Shown piece after piece: positions 23,503 to 33,465 of a stretch of 64,000 nucleotides of DNA. The notes beneath the pieces were generated by a model. The model saw only the letters and a list, made by a program, of their open reading frames with translations, made no database searches and had not been told where the DNA came from. The position numbers and the translations under genes are program-made. The first letter of the stretch is position 1; the number at the start of each line of letters is the position of its first letter. The stretch covers positions 1,612,001-1,676,000 of the forward strand of contig NZ_CP045920.1 of assembly GCF_009660225.1 (NCBI RefSeq), given 5' to 3'. This DNA comes from Pseudactinotalea sp. HY158. GTDB lineage: Bacteria > Actinomycetota > Actinomycetes > Actinomycetales > Beutenbergiaceae.

Positions 23503-23646
23503 GATCGACGGCGGACGTCAGCCCGGCCCCCGCGCCCCTCGAGGCGGGTACCCGACCGGATCTGTGGGGCTCCGCGGGTCACCGCGAGTCGGCCCATCGA
23601 TCGGTTCGGGCGCGCGGCCGGACCACGACAGCGAAGGAGATACGGC

Positions 23647-24402
23647 ATGGCAGGTCACTCCAAGTGGGCCACGACCAAGCACAAGAAGGCGGCCATCGAC
23701 GCGAAGCGCGGCAAGCTGTTCGCGAAGATGATCAAGAACATCGAGGTGGCGGCGCGCACGGGCGGCGGTGACCCGGCCGGGAACCCCACCTTGTATGACG
23801 CCATCCAGAAGGCGAAGAAGTCCTCGGTCCCGAACGACAACATCGACCGGGCCGTCAAGCGCGGCTCGGGTGCGGAGGCCGGGGGGTCCGACTACGACAC
23901 GATCATGTACGAGGGCTATGCGCCCGGCGGCGTGGCGGTGCTCGTCGAATGCCTGACCGACAACCGCAACCGGGCGGCGTCCGACGTGCGCGTGGCGTTC
24001 ACCCGCAACGGCGGAAACCTCGCCGACCCCGGCTCCGTCTCCTACCTCTTCCACCGCAAGGGCCTCATCGTCGTTCCGAGCGACGGCACGTCCGAGGAGG
24101 CGGTGCTCGAGGCGGTGCTCGAGGCGGGTGGCGAGGAGGTGACCGATCACGGCGAGTTCATCGAGGTCCTCACCGAGGCGACCGACGTCGTCCAGGCCCG
24201 GGTCGCGCTCCAGGACGCGGGGATCGAATACGACTCCGCCGACGTCGTCTTCCACCCCTCGATGGAGGTCGAGGTCGATGCCGACGGCGCCCGGAAGGTG
24301 CTCCGCCTCATCGACACCCTCGAGGAATCGGACGACGTGCAGAACGTGTATGCCAACTTCGACGCCTCCGACGAGGTCATGGCCGAACTCGAGGCGGAGT
24401 GA
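23647..24402 (+). CDS. yebC: YebC/PmpR-family protein (translation factor or regulator)
   Basis: A 251-residue YebC with the canonical start [21 protein letters not shown] and internal [13 protein letters not shown] and GYAPGGVA motifs. The family was long annotated as a transcriptional regulator. Recent work on bacterial members assigns a role in relieving ribosome stalling at polyproline. A strong AAGGAG lies 8 nt before the ATG. ruvC follows after 88 nt, the usual actinobacterial order. Confidence 0.93.
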   Translation: MAGHSKWATTKHKKAAIDAKRGKLFAKMIKNIEVAARTGGGDPAGNPTLYDAIQKAKKSSVPNDNIDRAVKRGSGAEAGGSDYDTIMYEGYAPGGVAVLVECLTDNRNRAASDVRVAFTRNGGNLADPGSVSYLFHRKGLIVVPSDGTSEEAVLEAVLEAGGEEVTDHGEFIEVLTEATDVVQARVALQDAGIEYDSADVVFHPSMEVEVDADGARKVLRLIDTLEESDDVQNVYANFDASDEVMAELEAE

Positions 24403-24490
24403 TCGCGCCCGGAGCGAGCACGCCCGGAGCGAGCGCGACTCGGCGGCCTCGCTCCGGCCCCCGGGCGGGCGGCCGTGGCAGGCTGGTCGA

Positions 24491-25093
24491 ATGCGGATCC
24501 TCGGCGTCGACCCGGGCCTGACGCGATGCGGCCTCGGCGCCGTCGAGGTGCGCGAGCGGCGGGTGCGGCTCGTCGACGTCGGGGTCGCCCGGACCACCCC
24601 CGAGATGCCGCTCGAGGAACGCCTCCTCGCCATCGCCGATGAACTGACGGCCTGGATCGCCCGACTGGAACCCGAAGCCGTCGCGATCGAGCGGGTCTAT
24701 GTGGGCAACAACGTCAGTACCGTCTCGGCGACGACCCAGGTCGCCGGCCTGGCGATGGTCGCCGCCGCCCGCGCGGGCTGCGCCGTCGCCCTGCATACGC
24801 CCACCGAGGTCAAGGCGACGGTGAGCGGCTACGGCGGCGCGGGCAAGGCGCAGGTGCAGGAGATGGTCCGGCGGATCCTCGAGCTCGAGGAGCCGCCGCG
24901 GCCCGCCGACGCGGCCGACGCGCTCGCCCTCGCGATCACCCACGCGTGGCGAGGCCGGGCCGCGGCCCTCGACCGGGGCGGACACACCGCACCCGCCGTG
25001 GCCGCCGCCTCGACGATGACCCCCGCCCAACACCGGTGGGCCCGGGCGCGGGCGGCCGCCGAGCGGGCCTCCCGGCGCGCGCCGAACACATGA
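24491..25093 (+). CDS. ruvC: Crossover junction endodeoxyribonuclease RuvC
   Basis: A 200-residue Holliday-junction resolvase with an RNase H fold. The acidic residues are D7 (GVDPGL), the glutamate of AIERVYVG, and the DAADALALAITH pair near the C-terminal end of the core. It cuts junctions processed by RuvAB. CAGGCT sits 6 nt before the ATG in the leaderless position, though its first base departs from TANNNT. The C-terminal 40 residues are an Ala/Arg-rich extension. Confidence 0.94.
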   Translation: MRILGVDPGLTRCGLGAVEVRERRVRLVDVGVARTTPEMPLEERLLAIADELTAWIARLEPEAVAIERVYVGNNVSTVSATTQVAGLAMVAAARAGCAVALHTPTEVKATVSGYGGAGKAQVQEMVRRILELEEPPRPADAADALALAITHAWRGRAAALDRGGHTAPAVAAASTMTPAQHRWARARAAAERASRRAPNT

Positions 25094-25140
25094 GCGAGCG
25101 CGATCGCCGTCCGTCCGGGACCGGTGGCCGGGCGCGTCGC

Positions 25141-25188
25141 TTGACGCGGGCGCCCGCGACCGCGGTACGGTGTCGTACAAACGTTCGG
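25141..25188 (+). promoter_or_regulatory. ruvA promoter with LexA (SOS) box
   Basis: TTGACG (25141-25146) and TACGGT (25166-25171) could be -35 and -10 with a long 19-nt spacer. TCGTAC-AAAC-GTTCGG at 25173-25188 matches the actinobacterial LexA consensus TCGAAC-N4-GTTCGA at all but two positions. It lies between the -10 and the ruvA start, where repressor would block transcription. This predicts DNA-damage induction of ruvAB. Confidence 0.65.
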
Positions 25189-25205
25189 ATGAATGAGGTG
25201 CCTCG

Positions 25206-25814
25206 ATGATCGCGTCCGTGCGCGGCGATGTCCTGCGGATCGGCCTCGACTCGGTCGATGTCGACGTCTCCGGTCTCGGCTACCGGGTCTACACCACGCC
25301 CCACACCCTCGCGCAGCTGCGCCACGGTCGGGAGGCGGTGCTCGCGACCTCCCTCGTGGTGCGCGAGGAGGCGCTCACCCTCTACGGCTTCGCGGCCGTC
25401 GAGGAGCGGGACATGTTCGAGACCCTCCAGACCGTCTCCGGGGTCGGCCCCCGGCTCGCCCTGGCGATGCTCGCCGTCCACACCCCGGACGAGGTCCGCG
25501 GCGCGATCGACCGCGAGGACACCGCCGCGCTGCGGCGGGTCCCGGGCGTGGGGGAGAAGTCCGCCAAGCGGCTCGTGCTCGAGCTGCAGGGCAAGCTCGG
25601 AGCGCCCGCCGGTGACACGGGCGGGCCCGGTCCCGCCGCCGGCGCCGCGGCCGCGGTGAGCGCGGACGTGCTCGCCGCGCTCGAGGGCCTCGGCTGGAAC
25701 CCGAAGGCCGCCGAGAAGGCCATCGCCGCGGTCACCGCGGACGGCCTCGACCCGGCCGACACCGCAGGCGTGCTCCGGGCGGCGCTCCAGGCCCTGGGAG
25801 GCACCCGTGGATGA
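25206..25814 (+). CDS. ruvA: Holliday junction branch migration protein RuvA
   Basis: A 202-residue RuvA. It has an N-terminal OB fold ([12 protein letters not shown] to about 63) and two helix-hairpin-helix motifs ([29 protein letters not shown]). An Ala/Gly-rich linker (about 138-152) leads to domain III, which binds RuvB. It holds the four-way junction for the RuvB motors. It overlaps ruvB by 8 nt and is preceded by a LexA-like box. Confidence 0.95.
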   Translation: MIASVRGDVLRIGLDSVDVDVSGLGYRVYTTPHTLAQLRHGREAVLATSLVVREEALTLYGFAAVEERDMFETLQTVSGVGPRLALAMLAVHTPDEVRGAIDREDTAALRRVPGVGEKSAKRLVLELQGKLGAPAGDTGGPGPAAGAAAAVSADVLAALEGLGWNPKAAEKAIAAVTADGLDPADTAGVLRAALQALGGTRG

Positions 25815-26829
25815 GGCCCACCTGCTCGCGGCCGAGGCCGACGAGGTCGAGCGTGCGGCGGAGTCGGCACTGCGCCCCAAGCGGCTCTCCGAGTTCGTCG
25901 GACAGCCGGTCGTGGGCGACCAGCTGAGCCTCGTGCTTGAGGCCGCGCGGGCGCGCGGGCGCACTCCCGATCACGTCCTCCTCGCCGGTCCGCCCGGGCT
26001 CGGGAAGACGACGCTGGCCATGATCATCGCCGGCGAGGTCGGGGGCTCCCTGCGACTCACGTCCGGCCCGGCGATCACCCACGCCGGTGACCTGGCCGCG
26101 ATCCTCTCCGGGGTCCAGGAGGGAGACATCCTCTTCATCGACGAGATCCATCGCCTGGCCCGACCGGCGGAGGAGATGCTCTACCTCGCGATGGAGGACT
26201 TCCGGGTCGACGTGGTCGTCGGAAAGGGCCCTGGGGCGACCTCCATCCCGCTCACGCTGCCCCCGTTCACGGTCGTCGGAGCCACGACCCGCTCCGGCCT
26301 GCTGCCCGCGCCGCTGCGCGACAGGTTCGGCTTCACCGGCCACCTGGACTTCTACTCCGCCGACGACCTGCGCACCGTGCTCACCCGATCCGCGCGGCTG
26401 CTCGGCGCCGAGCTCGACGAGCGCGCGGCCGCGGAGATCGCCACGAGGTCGCGGGGAACGCCGCGGATCGCGAACCGGCTGCTGCGGCGCGTGCAGGACT
26501 GGGCCCAGGTGCGCGGCACGGGCGTGCTCGACCTCGCCGCCGCCCAGGCGGCGCTCACCGTGTTCGAGGTGGACGCCCGCGGGCTCGACCGGCTCGACCG
26601 GTCCGTGCTGCACTCCCTGTGTCGACGCTTCGGCGGCGGGCCGGTCGGCTTGAGCACGCTGGCGGTCGCCGTGGGCGAGGAGCCCGAGACGGTCGAGACC
26701 GTCGCGGAGCCGTTCCTCGTTCGTGAGGGGCTGATCGCGCGCACCGCCCGTGGCCGCGTGGCCACCGACGCCGGCTTCGTGCACATCGGCCTCGTGCCGC
26801 CGGCCCGGGAGGGCACGCTCTTCGGTTGA
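25807..26829 (+). CDS. ruvB: Holliday junction ATP-dependent helicase RuvB
   Basis: A 340-residue AAA+ motor for branch migration. [12 protein letters not shown] precedes Walker [12 protein letters not shown]. Walker B is FIDEIHR. Sensor 1 is GATTRSGLL with arginine finger segment APLRDRFG. The C-terminal winged helix begins near 260. The GTG at 25807 overlaps ruvA. Length is normal. Confidence 0.96.
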   Translation: MDEAHLLAAEADEVERAAESALRPKRLSEFVGQPVVGDQLSLVLEAARARGRTPDHVLLAGPPGLGKTTLAMIIAGEVGGSLRLTSGPAITHAGDLAAILSGVQEGDILFIDEIHRLARPAEEMLYLAMEDFRVDVVVGKGPGATSIPLTLPPFTVVGATTRSGLLPAPLRDRFGFTGHLDFYSADDLRTVLTRSARLLGAELDERAAAEIATRSRGTPRIANRLLRRVQDWAQVRGTGVLDLAAAQAALTVFEVDARGLDRLDRSVLHSLCRRFGGGPVGLSTLAVAVGEEPETVETVAEPFLVREGLIARTARGRVATDAGFVHIGLVPPAREGTLFG

Positions 26830-26895
26830 CGCGCCCCCGGTCGCGGCCGGGTTCCGTCCCCGAACCGCTGGCGATCCTCCTCAGCAAAGTGACGT

Positions 26896-26901
26896 AGACT
26901 C
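26896..26901 (+). promoter_or_regulatory. Candidate -10 for the yajC-secD-secF operon
   Basis: TAGACT stands 41 nt before the yajC ATG in the gap after ruvB, making a short untranslated leader. Confidence 0.4.
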
Positions 26902-26942
26902 AGCCAGTCCGTGTTCACATCATGATGGAGTGACCAAGCCCC

Positions 26943-27389
26943 ATGGGTCTTCATATTCTTGCCACCGCCCTTCCCAGCGCCCAGAACGGCGCGGCGACCG
27001 GAGCGGGTGCCGGCATGTTGCCGCTGCTGCTCATCGCGGTGGCCTTCATCGGCTTCATGATGTTCTCCAATCGTCGTCGGCAGAAGAAGAACGCCGACCA
27101 GCTCGCCTCACTGCGTCCGGGGGACAAGGTGCAGCTGAGCGGCGGCATGCAGGGAACCATCGTGAGTATCGGAACGCGTGAGGCCTTCGTCGAGGTCGCG
27201 CCGGGCGTCGTCGTGACGTTCGTGCCGCAGGCGATCATGGGCAAGCTGCCTGAGCCGTCGGTGGCCGACCTGGGGGAGATCGCCGACGAGACCGACGAGC
27301 CCGAGGCCGCCGAGCGGGACGCCGCCGGCCCGGACTCACCCACGAGCCCGGACTCGGCCCCGGGCGGCGCTGACAACGAATCCCGCTGA
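26943..27389 (+). CDS. yajC: Preprotein translocase subunit YajC
   Basis: A 148-residue single-pass protein. After a short N-terminus, a membrane helix (about 25-42, LLLIAVAFIGFMMF) is followed by the basic NRRRQKKN and the YajC core LRPGDKVQLSGGMQGTIVSI. The C-terminal 45 residues are acidic and low-complexity. YajC associates with SecDF in the accessory translocation complex. It heads the yajC-secD-secF set. Confidence 0.93.
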   Translation: MGLHILATALPSAQNGAATGAGAGMLPLLLIAVAFIGFMMFSNRRRQKKNADQLASLRPGDKVQLSGGMQGTIVSIGTREAFVEVAPGVVVTFVPQAIMGKLPEPSVADLGEIADETDEPEAAERDAAGPDSPTSPDSAPGGADNESR

Positions 27390-27427
27390 CCCGCGGACCC
27401 GATCCGCTCGGTCCTGAAAGGCATACC

Positions 27428-29365
27428 GTGGCTACACGCCCTCCTGCGCAGTCCCGCCCGTCCTCACGCCTCATCCTGCTCGGCGTGCTCGTCGTGCTCA
27501 TCTTCGGCTCCATCTTCGGAGGAACGAAGCTGTCCGACGCGTCGTGGTCGCCCAATCTCGCGCTCGACCTCGAGGGCGGCACGCAGCTGATCCTCACCCC
27601 GCAGACCGACGACGGCTCGCAGATCACCGACAGTGACGTGCAGCAGGCGATCGAGATCATCCGGCAGCGCGTCAACTCCTCCGGCGTCTCGGAGGCGGAG
27701 ATCACGAGCCAGGGCGGCACCAACATCGTCGTCGCGCTGCCCGGCGAGCCGGACGAGGACACGCTCAACCTCGTGCGTCAGAGCGCCCAGCTGCGGTTCC
27801 GTGCCTTCCTCTACCAGGCGCCGCCCGGACCCATCGACCCGCAGGCGCTCGACCAGGCCCTCGCCGAGCAGGAGGAGGCGACCCAGGAGGCGAACCCCAC
27901 CGACGGTACCGAGGGGACCGACGGTTCCGCCGATACGGAGAGCGCGGCCCCCGAGGAGGGGGCGGCACCGGCCGACGAGCCCGCGACGGAGGACGACGCG
28001 CCCTCGACCGAGTCGGGAGCCGCGCCCACGACGGCTCAGATCGACGAGGCGGCCCGCAAGGCGGCCGACCTCGACGGCGACGGCGAGATCTCGGACACCC
28101 CCACGACCGAGCCGACCTCCCCGAGCGACCAGGCCTGGATCACCGAGCAGGACTGGTACGACTTCTACACCCTCAACTGCACCGATCCCGAGAACCTCAT
28201 CGGCGGCGGCGGGGACGATCCCGCCAAGCCGCTCGTCACGTGCGCCACGGACGGCAGTTCGAAGTACATCGTCGGCCCGATGGAGATCCCCGGGACCGAC
28301 ATCGCCAGCGCCTCCTCCGGGATGGCCTACAGCCAGGCGGGCGCGCCGACCGGCGAGTACGCGGTCAACCTCAAGTTCAACGCCGAGGGCACCGCGACGT
28401 TCAAGGAGATCACCGAGCGGCTGCGTCAGCCGGAGATGGTCTCCTCCCAGCGCAACCGGTTCGCCATCGTGCTCGACTCGCTCGTCGTGAGCGCGCCGAG
28501 CGTGAACGACGTCATCCCCAACGGGGAGGCGCAGATCACCGGCGGGTTCACCCGTGAGGCGGCGGCCACGATGGCCCGCCAGCTCAGCTTCGGTGCCCTG
28601 CCCATCCACTTCGAGGTGCAGTCCGAGGCGCAGATCTCGGCGACCCTCGGCTCCGAGCAGCTCCAGACCGGCCTCATCGCCGGCCTCATCGGGCTCGGCC
28701 TCGTGGTGCTCTACTCGCTGCTGCAGTACCGCGGCCTGGCGCTCGTCACGGTCACCTCCCTCACCGTGGCCGCCGGCCTGGTGTTCGGAACCATCGCCCT
28801 GCTGTCGTGGCTCATGGGGTATCGACTCTCCCTGCCCGGGGTCGCGGGGCTGATCATCGCGATCGGCATCACCGCCGACTCGTTCATCATCTACTTCGAA
28901 CGCATCCGGGACGAGGTGCGCGAGGGCAGGGAGCTGTCCGCGGCCGTGGACCAGGGCTGGCTGCGTGCCCGCCGCACGGTCATCGCCTCGGACATGGTCA
29001 ACCTGCTCGCGGCGGCGGTCCTCTACTTCCTCGCGGTCGGCAGCGTGCGCGGGTTCGCGTTCACGCTCGGGCTGACCACGGTCATCGACCTCGTCGTCGT
29101 GTTCCTGTTCACCCACCCGATCATGCGGGTGCTCATCCGCACCAAGTTCTTCGGAGGCGGTCACCGGTTCTCCGGACTCGACCCGGTGCACCTCGGTTCG
29201 AGCGTCACCGCCTACCGCGGGGCGGGCCGGGTGCTCAGCAGGGGTGAGCGCGAGCAGGCGTTGAGCATCGCAGAACGCAAACGTGCGGCACGCCAGCAGG
29301 AGGAGGCGATGGCGGGCGCCGTCGCCGGCTCCGACTCCGACTCCGACACGAAGGACGGTCAGTGA
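27428..29365 (+). CDS. secD: Protein translocase subunit SecD
   Basis: A 645-residue RND-type SecD with a first membrane helix (about 15-31), LALDLEGGTQL marking the P1 domain, and a C-terminal five-helix bundle containing ADSFIIYFERIRDEV. It uses the proton gradient to pull exported proteins from SecYEG. Residues about 145-230 form an acidic, Ala/Glu/Thr-rich insertion that includes DLDGDGEI, an EF-hand-like calcium loop pattern. Two cysteines (NCTDP and VTCATD) lie just after it. The C-terminal tail is charged and serine-aspartate rich. GTG 27428 is chosen for the RBS-like GAAAGG upstream. Confidence 0.94.
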   Translation: MATRPPAQSRPSSRLILLGVLVVLIFGSIFGGTKLSDASWSPNLALDLEGGTQLILTPQTDDGSQITDSDVQQAIEIIRQRVNSSGVSEAEITSQGGTNIVVALPGEPDEDTLNLVRQSAQLRFRAFLYQAPPGPIDPQALDQALAEQEEATQEANPTDGTEGTDGSADTESAAPEEGAAPADEPATEDDAPSTESGAAPTTAQIDEAARKAADLDGDGEISDTPTTEPTSPSDQAWITEQDWYDFYTLNCTDPENLIGGGGDDPAKPLVTCATDGSSKYIVGPMEIPGTDIASASSGMAYSQAGAPTGEYAVNLKFNAEGTATFKEITERLRQPEMVSSQRNRFAIVLDSLVVSAPSVNDVIPNGEAQITGGFTREAAATMARQLSFGALPIHFEVQSEAQISATLGSEQLQTGLIAGLIGLGLVVLYSLLQYRGLALVTVTSLTVAAGLVFGTIALLSWLMGYRLSLPGVAGLIIAIGITADSFIIYFERIRDEVREGRELSAAVDQGWLRARRTVIASDMVNLLAAAVLYFLAVGSVRGFAFTLGLTTVIDLVVVFLFTHPIMRVLIRTKFFGGGHRFSGLDPVHLGSSVTAYRGAGRVLSRGEREQALSIAERKRAARQQEEAMAGAVAGSDSDSDTKDGQ

Positions 29366-30462
29366 TGGCTAGTTTCGCCCAGCTGGGGAACGACCTCTAC
29401 ACGGGGAAGCGCTCCTTCGACATCGTCGGCCGGCGCAAGACCTGGATGGTGGCCGCCGCCGGCCTCGTGCTGCTCTCGATCATCCTGCTCGTGACCGTCA
29501 AGCTCAATCCCGGGATCGAGTTCCGCGGCGGCTCCGAGTTCACGGTCTCGGGCGTGGCCACGACCGAGCAACAGCCGGCCTACGACGCGGTCGACTCGGT
29601 CGCCGAGGGGCAGCAGCCGCGCGTCTCCCAGGTCGGCGGCGACTCGATCCGGGTGCAGACCGAGGAGCTGACCGACGCCCAGACGACCGACCTGAAGGAG
29701 GCCCTCGCCGAGGCCTACGGGGTCGACGTCAACAGCGTGACGTCCTCGTTCGTCGGACCCGCGTGGGGCGCGGACGTGACCACCAAGGCGATTCAGGGTC
29801 TGGTCATCTTCCTCGTGCTCGTCACGCTCGTCATGGCGCTGTACTTCCGGCACTGGAAGATGGCCGTCGCGGCGCTCATCGCGCTGCTGCACGACCTCGT
29901 CGTCACGGTCGGCCTGTACGCGGGCGTGGGCTTCGAGGTGACGCCGGCGAGTGTCATCGGCTTCCTCACCATCCTCGGCTATTCCCTCTACGACACGGTC
30001 GTGGTCTTCGACAAGGTGCGCGAGAACACCGAGGGAGTGCTCGAACAGACGCGGTACACGTATGCCGAGTCGGCGAACCTCGCGGTGAACCAGACGATGG
30101 TGCGCTCCCTCAACACCTCGGTCGTGGGGCTCCTGCCGGTCGCCTCGATCCTGTTCGTCGGATCGTTCCTGCTCGGCGCGAGCACGCTGCGCGACATCGC
30201 CCTGGCGCTGTTCATCGGCCTCATCTTCTCCACCCTCTCCTCGATCTTCATCGCGACGCCGATCGAGGTCGCGCTGCGTCAGCGCGACCCGGCGATCGCG
30301 GAGCACACCGCGACCGTGCTCGCGAAGCGGGCAGCGGCCGAGAATGCCGCGGGGGAGGACGACGACGCCCCCGTGACGGTCGGCTCCTATGCCGGCGGCC
30401 TCCGCGCCGGAGCCCACCGGGGTCAGGCCGCCCAGCCGGTTCGTCGCAAGAGCCGCAGATGA
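29365..30462 (+). CDS. secF: Protein translocase subunit SecF
   Basis: A 365-residue SecF with six membrane segments and an early LNPGIEFRGGSEF block. It also has the family's HDLVVTVGLYAGVGFEV and LGYSLYDTVVVFDKVREN motifs, the latter holding residues tied to proton flow. ATG 29365 overlaps the secD stop (TGATG), and GTG 29362 is an alternative. The C-terminal 40 residues are basic and cytosolic. It overlaps apt by 4 nt. Confidence 0.94.
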   Translation: MASFAQLGNDLYTGKRSFDIVGRRKTWMVAAAGLVLLSIILLVTVKLNPGIEFRGGSEFTVSGVATTEQQPAYDAVDSVAEGQQPRVSQVGGDSIRVQTEELTDAQTTDLKEALAEAYGVDVNSVTSSFVGPAWGADVTTKAIQGLVIFLVLVTLVMALYFRHWKMAVAALIALLHDLVVTVGLYAGVGFEVTPASVIGFLTILGYSLYDTVVVFDKVRENTEGVLEQTRYTYAESANLAVNQTMVRSLNTSVVGLLPVASILFVGSFLLGASTLRDIALALFIGLIFSTLSSIFIATPIEVALRQRDPAIAEHTATVLAKRAAAENAAGEDDDAPVTVGSYAGGLRAGAHRGQAAQPVRRKSRR

Positions 30463-31001
30463 CCTCGAGCAGCTCCGACGCCGAGCTCGCCCAGCGGGTG
30501 CGCGGCCTCATCCGCAACGTAGCCGACTTCCCCGAGCCGGGGATCGTCTTTCGCGACATCACGCCGCTGCTGGCGGACGGGCCGACGTTCGGTGAGGTGA
30601 TCGAGCACCTCGCCGACCGGTACCGGGGCCGGATCGACATGGTCGCCGGCGTCGAGGCGCGGGGCTTCCTGCTCTCCGCGCCGCTGTCGGCCGTGCTCGG
30701 GGTGGGAACGATGGTCGTGCGGAAGGCGGGCAAGCTGCCGCCGCCGACCATCTCCTCCGCCTACACCCTCGAGTACGGCACCGCCGAGGTCGAGGTGGCC
30801 GCCACCGTCGTGGTCCCGGGCCAGCGCGTGCTGCTCCTGGACGACGTGCTCGCCACCGGCGGCACCGCGGGGGCCGCCGCCTCGCTGCTCGAGCAGGCCG
30901 GCCTCGAGGTCTCCGGCATCGCCATGCTCATGGAACTGAGCGAGCTCGGGGGACGGGCCGCCCTCGGCGAGCACGAGGTCTATTCCGTCGTCACCTACTG
31001 A
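30459..31001 (+). CDS. apt: Adenine phosphoribosyltransferase
   Basis: A 180-residue salvage enzyme converting adenine and PRPP to AMP. FPEPGIVFRDITPLL, GVEARGFLLSAPLS and the PRPP loop VLLLDDVLATGGTA are all present. The ATG overlaps the secF stop (ATGA). The secDF-apt-relA order is conserved in actinobacteria. Confidence 0.95.
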   Translation: MTSSSSDAELAQRVRGLIRNVADFPEPGIVFRDITPLLADGPTFGEVIEHLADRYRGRIDMVAGVEARGFLLSAPLSAVLGVGTMVVRKAGKLPPPTISSAYTLEYGTAEVEVAATVVVPGQRVLLLDDVLATGGTAGAAASLLEQAGLEVSGIAMLMELSELGGRAALGEHEVYSVVTY

Positions 31002-31062
31002 CCGGGCGCGGCGACCGACCCCGCACCCGCTCGAATGGGCCGGGCCCGGGTGGGCGCGGGCC

Positions 31063-31068
31063 TATCAT
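31063..31068 (+). promoter_or_regulatory. Leaderless-type -10 element before relA
   Basis: TATCAT ends 6 nt before GTG 31075 and 3 nt before GTG 31072. The recurring 6-7 nt spacing favours 31075 as the start. Confidence 0.5.
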
Positions 31069-31074
31069 TGAGTG

Positions 31075-33390
31075 GTGAGCGAGGAACACGGCAGCACTGA
31101 GACCGACCCGGTCGTGCCCGGGTCGCGGGTGCGCTCCGCCCTCGTCTGGTTCGGGTCGCGCGGCGCCCATCCGACGCCGCCGGCGATCGAGCCGCTCATG
31201 CGCGCCCTGCGCGCGAATCACCCGAAGGCCGACGTCGCGCTGCTCGAGCGCGCCTACTCGGTGGCCGAACGCGCCCATCGCGGCCAGATGCGCAAGAGCG
31301 GCGATCCGTACATCACGCACCCCGTGGCCGTGGCGACCATCCTGGCCGAGCTCGGCCTCACCCCGCCCACGCTCGCCGCCGCCCTCCTGCACGACACGGT
31401 CGAGGACACGTCCTATTCTCTCGAGAGCCTGCGACAGGACTTCGGTGAGGAGGTCACGCTGCTGGTCGACGGCGTCACCAAGCTCGACAAGGTGACCTAC
31501 GGGGAGGCTGCGCAGGCCGAGACCGTGCGTAAGATGGTCATCGCCATGGCCCGCGACATCCGGGTGCTCGTGATCAAGCTCGCCGACCGGCTCCACAATG
31601 CCCGCACGTGGAAGTACGTCTCCTCGGACTCCGCCTCCCGCAAGGCCCGCGAGACCATCGAGATCTATGCCCCGCTGGCCCACCGGCTCGGAATGAACAC
31701 GCTCAAGTGGGAGCTCGAGGACCTCTCCTTCGCCACCCTGTACCCGAAGGTGTACGAGGAGATCGTCCACCTCGTGGCCGAGCGGGCCCCCGCCCGGGAG
31801 GAATACCTCGCGGTCGTGCGGGACCGGATCAGCGAGGATCTGCGCGTGGCCAAGATCAAGGCCACGGTGACCGGGCGGCCCAAGCACTACTACTCCATCT
31901 ATCAGAAGATGATCGTGCGGGGCCGCGACTTCGCCGATATCTACGACCTCGTGGGCGTGCGCGTGCTCGTCGACTCGGTCCGGGACTGCTATGCCGCGCT
32001 CGGGGAGATCCACAGCCAGTGGAACCCCGTGCCGGGCCGGTTCAAGGACTACATCGCGATGCCGAAGTTCAACATGTACCAGTCGTTGCACACGACCGTC
32101 ATCGGCCCGAACGGCAAGCCGGTCGAGATCCAGATCCGCAGCTTCGACATGCACCGGCGCGCCGAGTACGGGGTCGCCGCGCACTGGAAGTACAAGGAAG
32201 CGGGCCGGGCCGCGGGCGGCAAGGGCGAGGCCGAGGCGGATTCGATGCCGTGGCTGCGCCAACTCGTGGACTGGCAGCGCGAGACCGCGGACCCCGGGGA
32301 GTTCCTCGAATCGCTCCGCTTCGAGATGTCCGGCGCGCAGGTCTTCGTCTTCACCCCCAAGGGCGACGTCATGTCACTGCCCGCGGCGGCCACCCCGATC
32401 GACTTCGCATACGCGGTGCACACCGAGGTCGGCCACCACACGGTCGGGGCCCGCGTGAACGGCCGGCTCGTGCCCCTCGACTCGACCCTCGAGAACGGCG
32501 ACACGATCGAGGTCTTCACCTCCCGGTCGGAGTCGGCGGGGCCGAGCCGGGACTGGCTCGCGTTCGTCAAGAGTCCGCGCGCCCGGAACAAGATCCGGCA
32601 ATGGTTCACGAAGGAGCGCCGCGACGAGGCGGTCGAGACCGGCAAGTCCCTCATCGCCAAGGCGCTGCGCAAGCAGAACCTGCCGATCCAGCGGCTCCTC
32701 AAGCCCGAGAACCTCGTCGGAATCATCCAGGAACTGCCCTACCGCGACGTCACCGGCCTCTACGCGGCCGTGGGCGAGGGGCACATCTCGGCCGCGAACG
32801 TCGTCACCCGACTCGTGGGCAGCCTCGGCGGCGAGGAGGGGGCGGAGGAGGACCTGGCCGAGGCCACGCTCCCCGGCCGCCCGAGCCCCCGCTCGAGCTC
32901 GGCGGGCCCGGCGGTGCTCGTCTCCGGCATGGACGACACGGACATGTGGGTCAAGCTCGCCCGCTGCTGCACGCCCGTGCCCGGCGACGACATCGTCGGC
33001 TTCATCACCCGCGGCTCGGGCATCTCCGTGCACCGCTCGGACTGCTCGAACGTGACGGCCCTGCGGCGGGAACCGGAGCGGTTCATCGGGGTGGAGTGGA
33101 CCTCCTCGACCACGAGCGTGTTCCTCGTGAACATCCAGGTCGAGGCGCTCGACCGGAGCGGACTCCTGTCCGATGTGACGAAGGTACTCACGGAGAATCA
33201 CGTGAACATCCTCTCGGCGAACGTGGCCACGAGCCGCGACCGGGTGGCGGTCTCACGGTTCCTGTTCGAGATGGCCGAACCCTCGCACCTGGGTCACGTG
33301 CTGCGCGCCGTGCGCCAGATCGACGGCGTCTTCGACGTCTTCCGGCTCACCGGCGCGAAGCCGAAGGCGCTCGTTCCCCCCGAGGACTGA
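31075..33390 (+). CDS. relA: Bifunctional (p)ppGpp synthetase/hydrolase (Rel/SpoT homologue)
   Basis: A 771-residue Rel. The N-terminal HD hydrolase is intact ([18 protein letters not shown] and LLHDTVEDT). The synthetase domain has [11 protein letters not shown] and [14 protein letters not shown]. It is followed by TGS ([14 protein letters not shown]), a zinc-finger region ([14 protein letters not shown]) and a C-terminal ACT domain. It makes alarmone during amino-acid starvation and degrades it otherwise. Both active sites look complete. A bidirectional hairpin follows. Confidence 0.95.
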   Translation: MSEEHGSTETDPVVPGSRVRSALVWFGSRGAHPTPPAIEPLMRALRANHPKADVALLERAYSVAERAHRGQMRKSGDPYITHPVAVATILAELGLTPPTLAAALLHDTVEDTSYSLESLRQDFGEEVTLLVDGVTKLDKVTYGEAAQAETVRKMVIAMARDIRVLVIKLADRLHNARTWKYVSSDSASRKARETIEIYAPLAHRLGMNTLKWELEDLSFATLYPKVYEEIVHLVAERAPAREEYLAVVRDRISEDLRVAKIKATVTGRPKHYYSIYQKMIVRGRDFADIYDLVGVRVLVDSVRDCYAALGEIHSQWNPVPGRFKDYIAMPKFNMYQSLHTTVIGPNGKPVEIQIRSFDMHRRAEYGVAAHWKYKEAGRAAGGKGEAEADSMPWLRQLVDWQRETADPGEFLESLRFEMSGAQVFVFTPKGDVMSLPAAATPIDFAYAVHTEVGHHTVGARVNGRLVPLDSTLENGDTIEVFTSRSESAGPSRDWLAFVKSPRARNKIRQWFTKERRDEAVETGKSLIAKALRKQNLPIQRLLKPENLVGIIQELPYRDVTGLYAAVGEGHISAANVVTRLVGSLGGEEGAEEDLAEATLPGRPSPRSSSAGPAVLVSGMDDTDMWVKLARCCTPVPGDDIVGFITRGSGISVHRSDCSNVTALRREPERFIGVEWTSSTTSVFLVNIQVEALDRSGLLSDVTKVLTENHVNILSANVATSRDRVAVSRFLFEMAEPSHLGHVLRAVRQIDGVFDVFRLTGAKPKALVPPED

Positions 33391-33396
33391 CCACGT

Positions 33397-33431
33397 CCGG
33401 GGACGCCCGCTCGCGGAGCGGGCGCCCCCGG
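33397..33431. terminator. Bidirectional terminator between relA and the DUF349 gene
   Basis: CGCCCGCTC-GCG-GAGCGGGCG gives a 9-bp perfect stem, extended after one mismatch by CCGGGG/CCCCGG. It separates two convergent genes, 75 bp apart. Confidence 0.65.
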
Positions 33432-33465
33432 AATGTGGGCCGGTGTCGGCAGGTGCCGGCTGGAT

